NCBI GenBank assembly: GCA_045657645.1
Contig: JAZOTL010000087.1
Span: 1 to 21,958, forward strand
DNA from: RGIG7300 sp045657645
GTDB taxonomy: Bacteria > Bacillota > Clostridia > Oscillospirales > CAG-272
Reading direction: 5' to 3'
DNA: 21,958 nt
This document shows, piece after piece, positions 21,874 through 21,958 of the stretch. The notes below the pieces were generated by a model, which was not told the DNA's origin, did no database searches, and worked only from the letters and a program-made list of their open reading frames with translations. A program made the position numbers and the translations under genes. Position 1 is the stretch's first letter, and each line of letters begins with the position of its first letter.

Positions 21874-21887
21874 ACACGATTTCGTGT
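21874..21887 (+). promoter_or_regulatory. Palindrome just after the promoter, possible operator
   Basis: ACACGA-TT-TCGTGT is a perfect 6-bp inverted repeat located a few bases after the predicted transcription start. This is a position where repressors such as LacI-family proteins often bind. Confidence 0.45.
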
Positions 21888-21925
21888 AAATAAATATCAA
21901 ATCTTAATTTTCTGCAGGTGAAAAA

Positions 21926-21958
21926 ATGAAAAATTGGCTTAGTGATGCAGTAGTTTAC
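21926..21958 (+). CDS. Start of a probable GH13 family glycosidase (cut by window edge)
   Basis: The ATG has AGGTG 8 bases upstream. The eleven visible residues MKNWLSDAVVY resemble the N-terminus of alpha-amylase/alpha-glucosidase family proteins, which typically begin W..DAV.Y followed by QIYP. With so few residues this is a suggestion only. Confidence 0.5.
   Translation, partial: MKNWLSDAVVY

Overview
The window looks like a chromosomal core region of an anaerobic Clostridia-class Firmicute (Bacillota), most like the Ruminococcaceae/Oscillospiraceae. This rests on family knowledge rather than a search. The signs are the yicC-remA-gmk-rpoZ-priA cluster, the cmk-ispH/rpsA cluster with IspH fused to ribosomal protein S1, a class B sortase, rubrerythrin, consensus TTGACA-17-TATAAT promoters, purine-rich ribosome binding sites, and heavy ATA/AGA codon use in ordinary genes. 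No phage, IS, integrase or CRISPR array is seen. The accessory content is small: interspersed hairpin repeats, a tandem structured repeat, and an odd tRNA leader.

Layout: 1-1055 (+) two cyclophilin genes, the first cut by the window edge and apparently multi-domain. 1164-2327 (-) Gfo/Idh/MocA oxidoreductase. 2490-3416 (+) cysteine synthase. 3619-3975 (-) RNase P RNA. 3999-7415 (-) gpmI, class B sortase and a GT2 glycosyltransferase, probably one transcription unit. 7537-8253 (+) radC, apparently leaderless. 8286-12846 (+) yicC-remA-gmk-rpoZ-priA. 12850-13107 interspersed hairpin repeats. 13122-17026 (+) HI0933-type flavoprotein, cmk and the ispH-rpsA fusion. 17085-17264 two copies of a structured 84-bp repeat. 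17244-20433 (-) polar amino acid ABC transporter (binding protein, permease, ATPase) with an esterase translationally coupled at its end. 20660-21277 (-) rubrerythrin. 21358-21694 (+) a tRNA-Pro(UGG) unit with perfect promoter, long leader and terminator. 21834-21958 (+) promoter, palindrome and first codons of a probable GH13 glycosidase.

How the parts fit: most genes are housekeeping (protein folding, cysteine synthesis, glycolysis, nucleotide kinases, transcription omega subunit, replication restart, isoprenoid synthesis, translation). The ABC operon would import a polar amino acid. Sortase plus glycosyltransferase suggests cell-surface work. Rubrerythrin fits oxidative-stress defence in an anaerobe.

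No clearly new protein system was found. The observations most worth following are: (1) the tRNA-Pro transcript, whose 190-nt leader starts with a copy of the tRNA's own 5' end; (2) the tandem structured repeat with a compensatory base change, which also encodes the C-terminus of the esterase; (3) an interspersed hairpin repeat family that supplies stop codons and a ribosome binding site to neighbouring genes; (4) an abrupt codon-usage switch plus an internal Shine-Dalgarno sequence at the IspH/S1 junction, suggesting separate S1 production; (5) leaderless radC; and (6) a His-to-Gln change at a metal-site motif in phosphoglycerate mutase.
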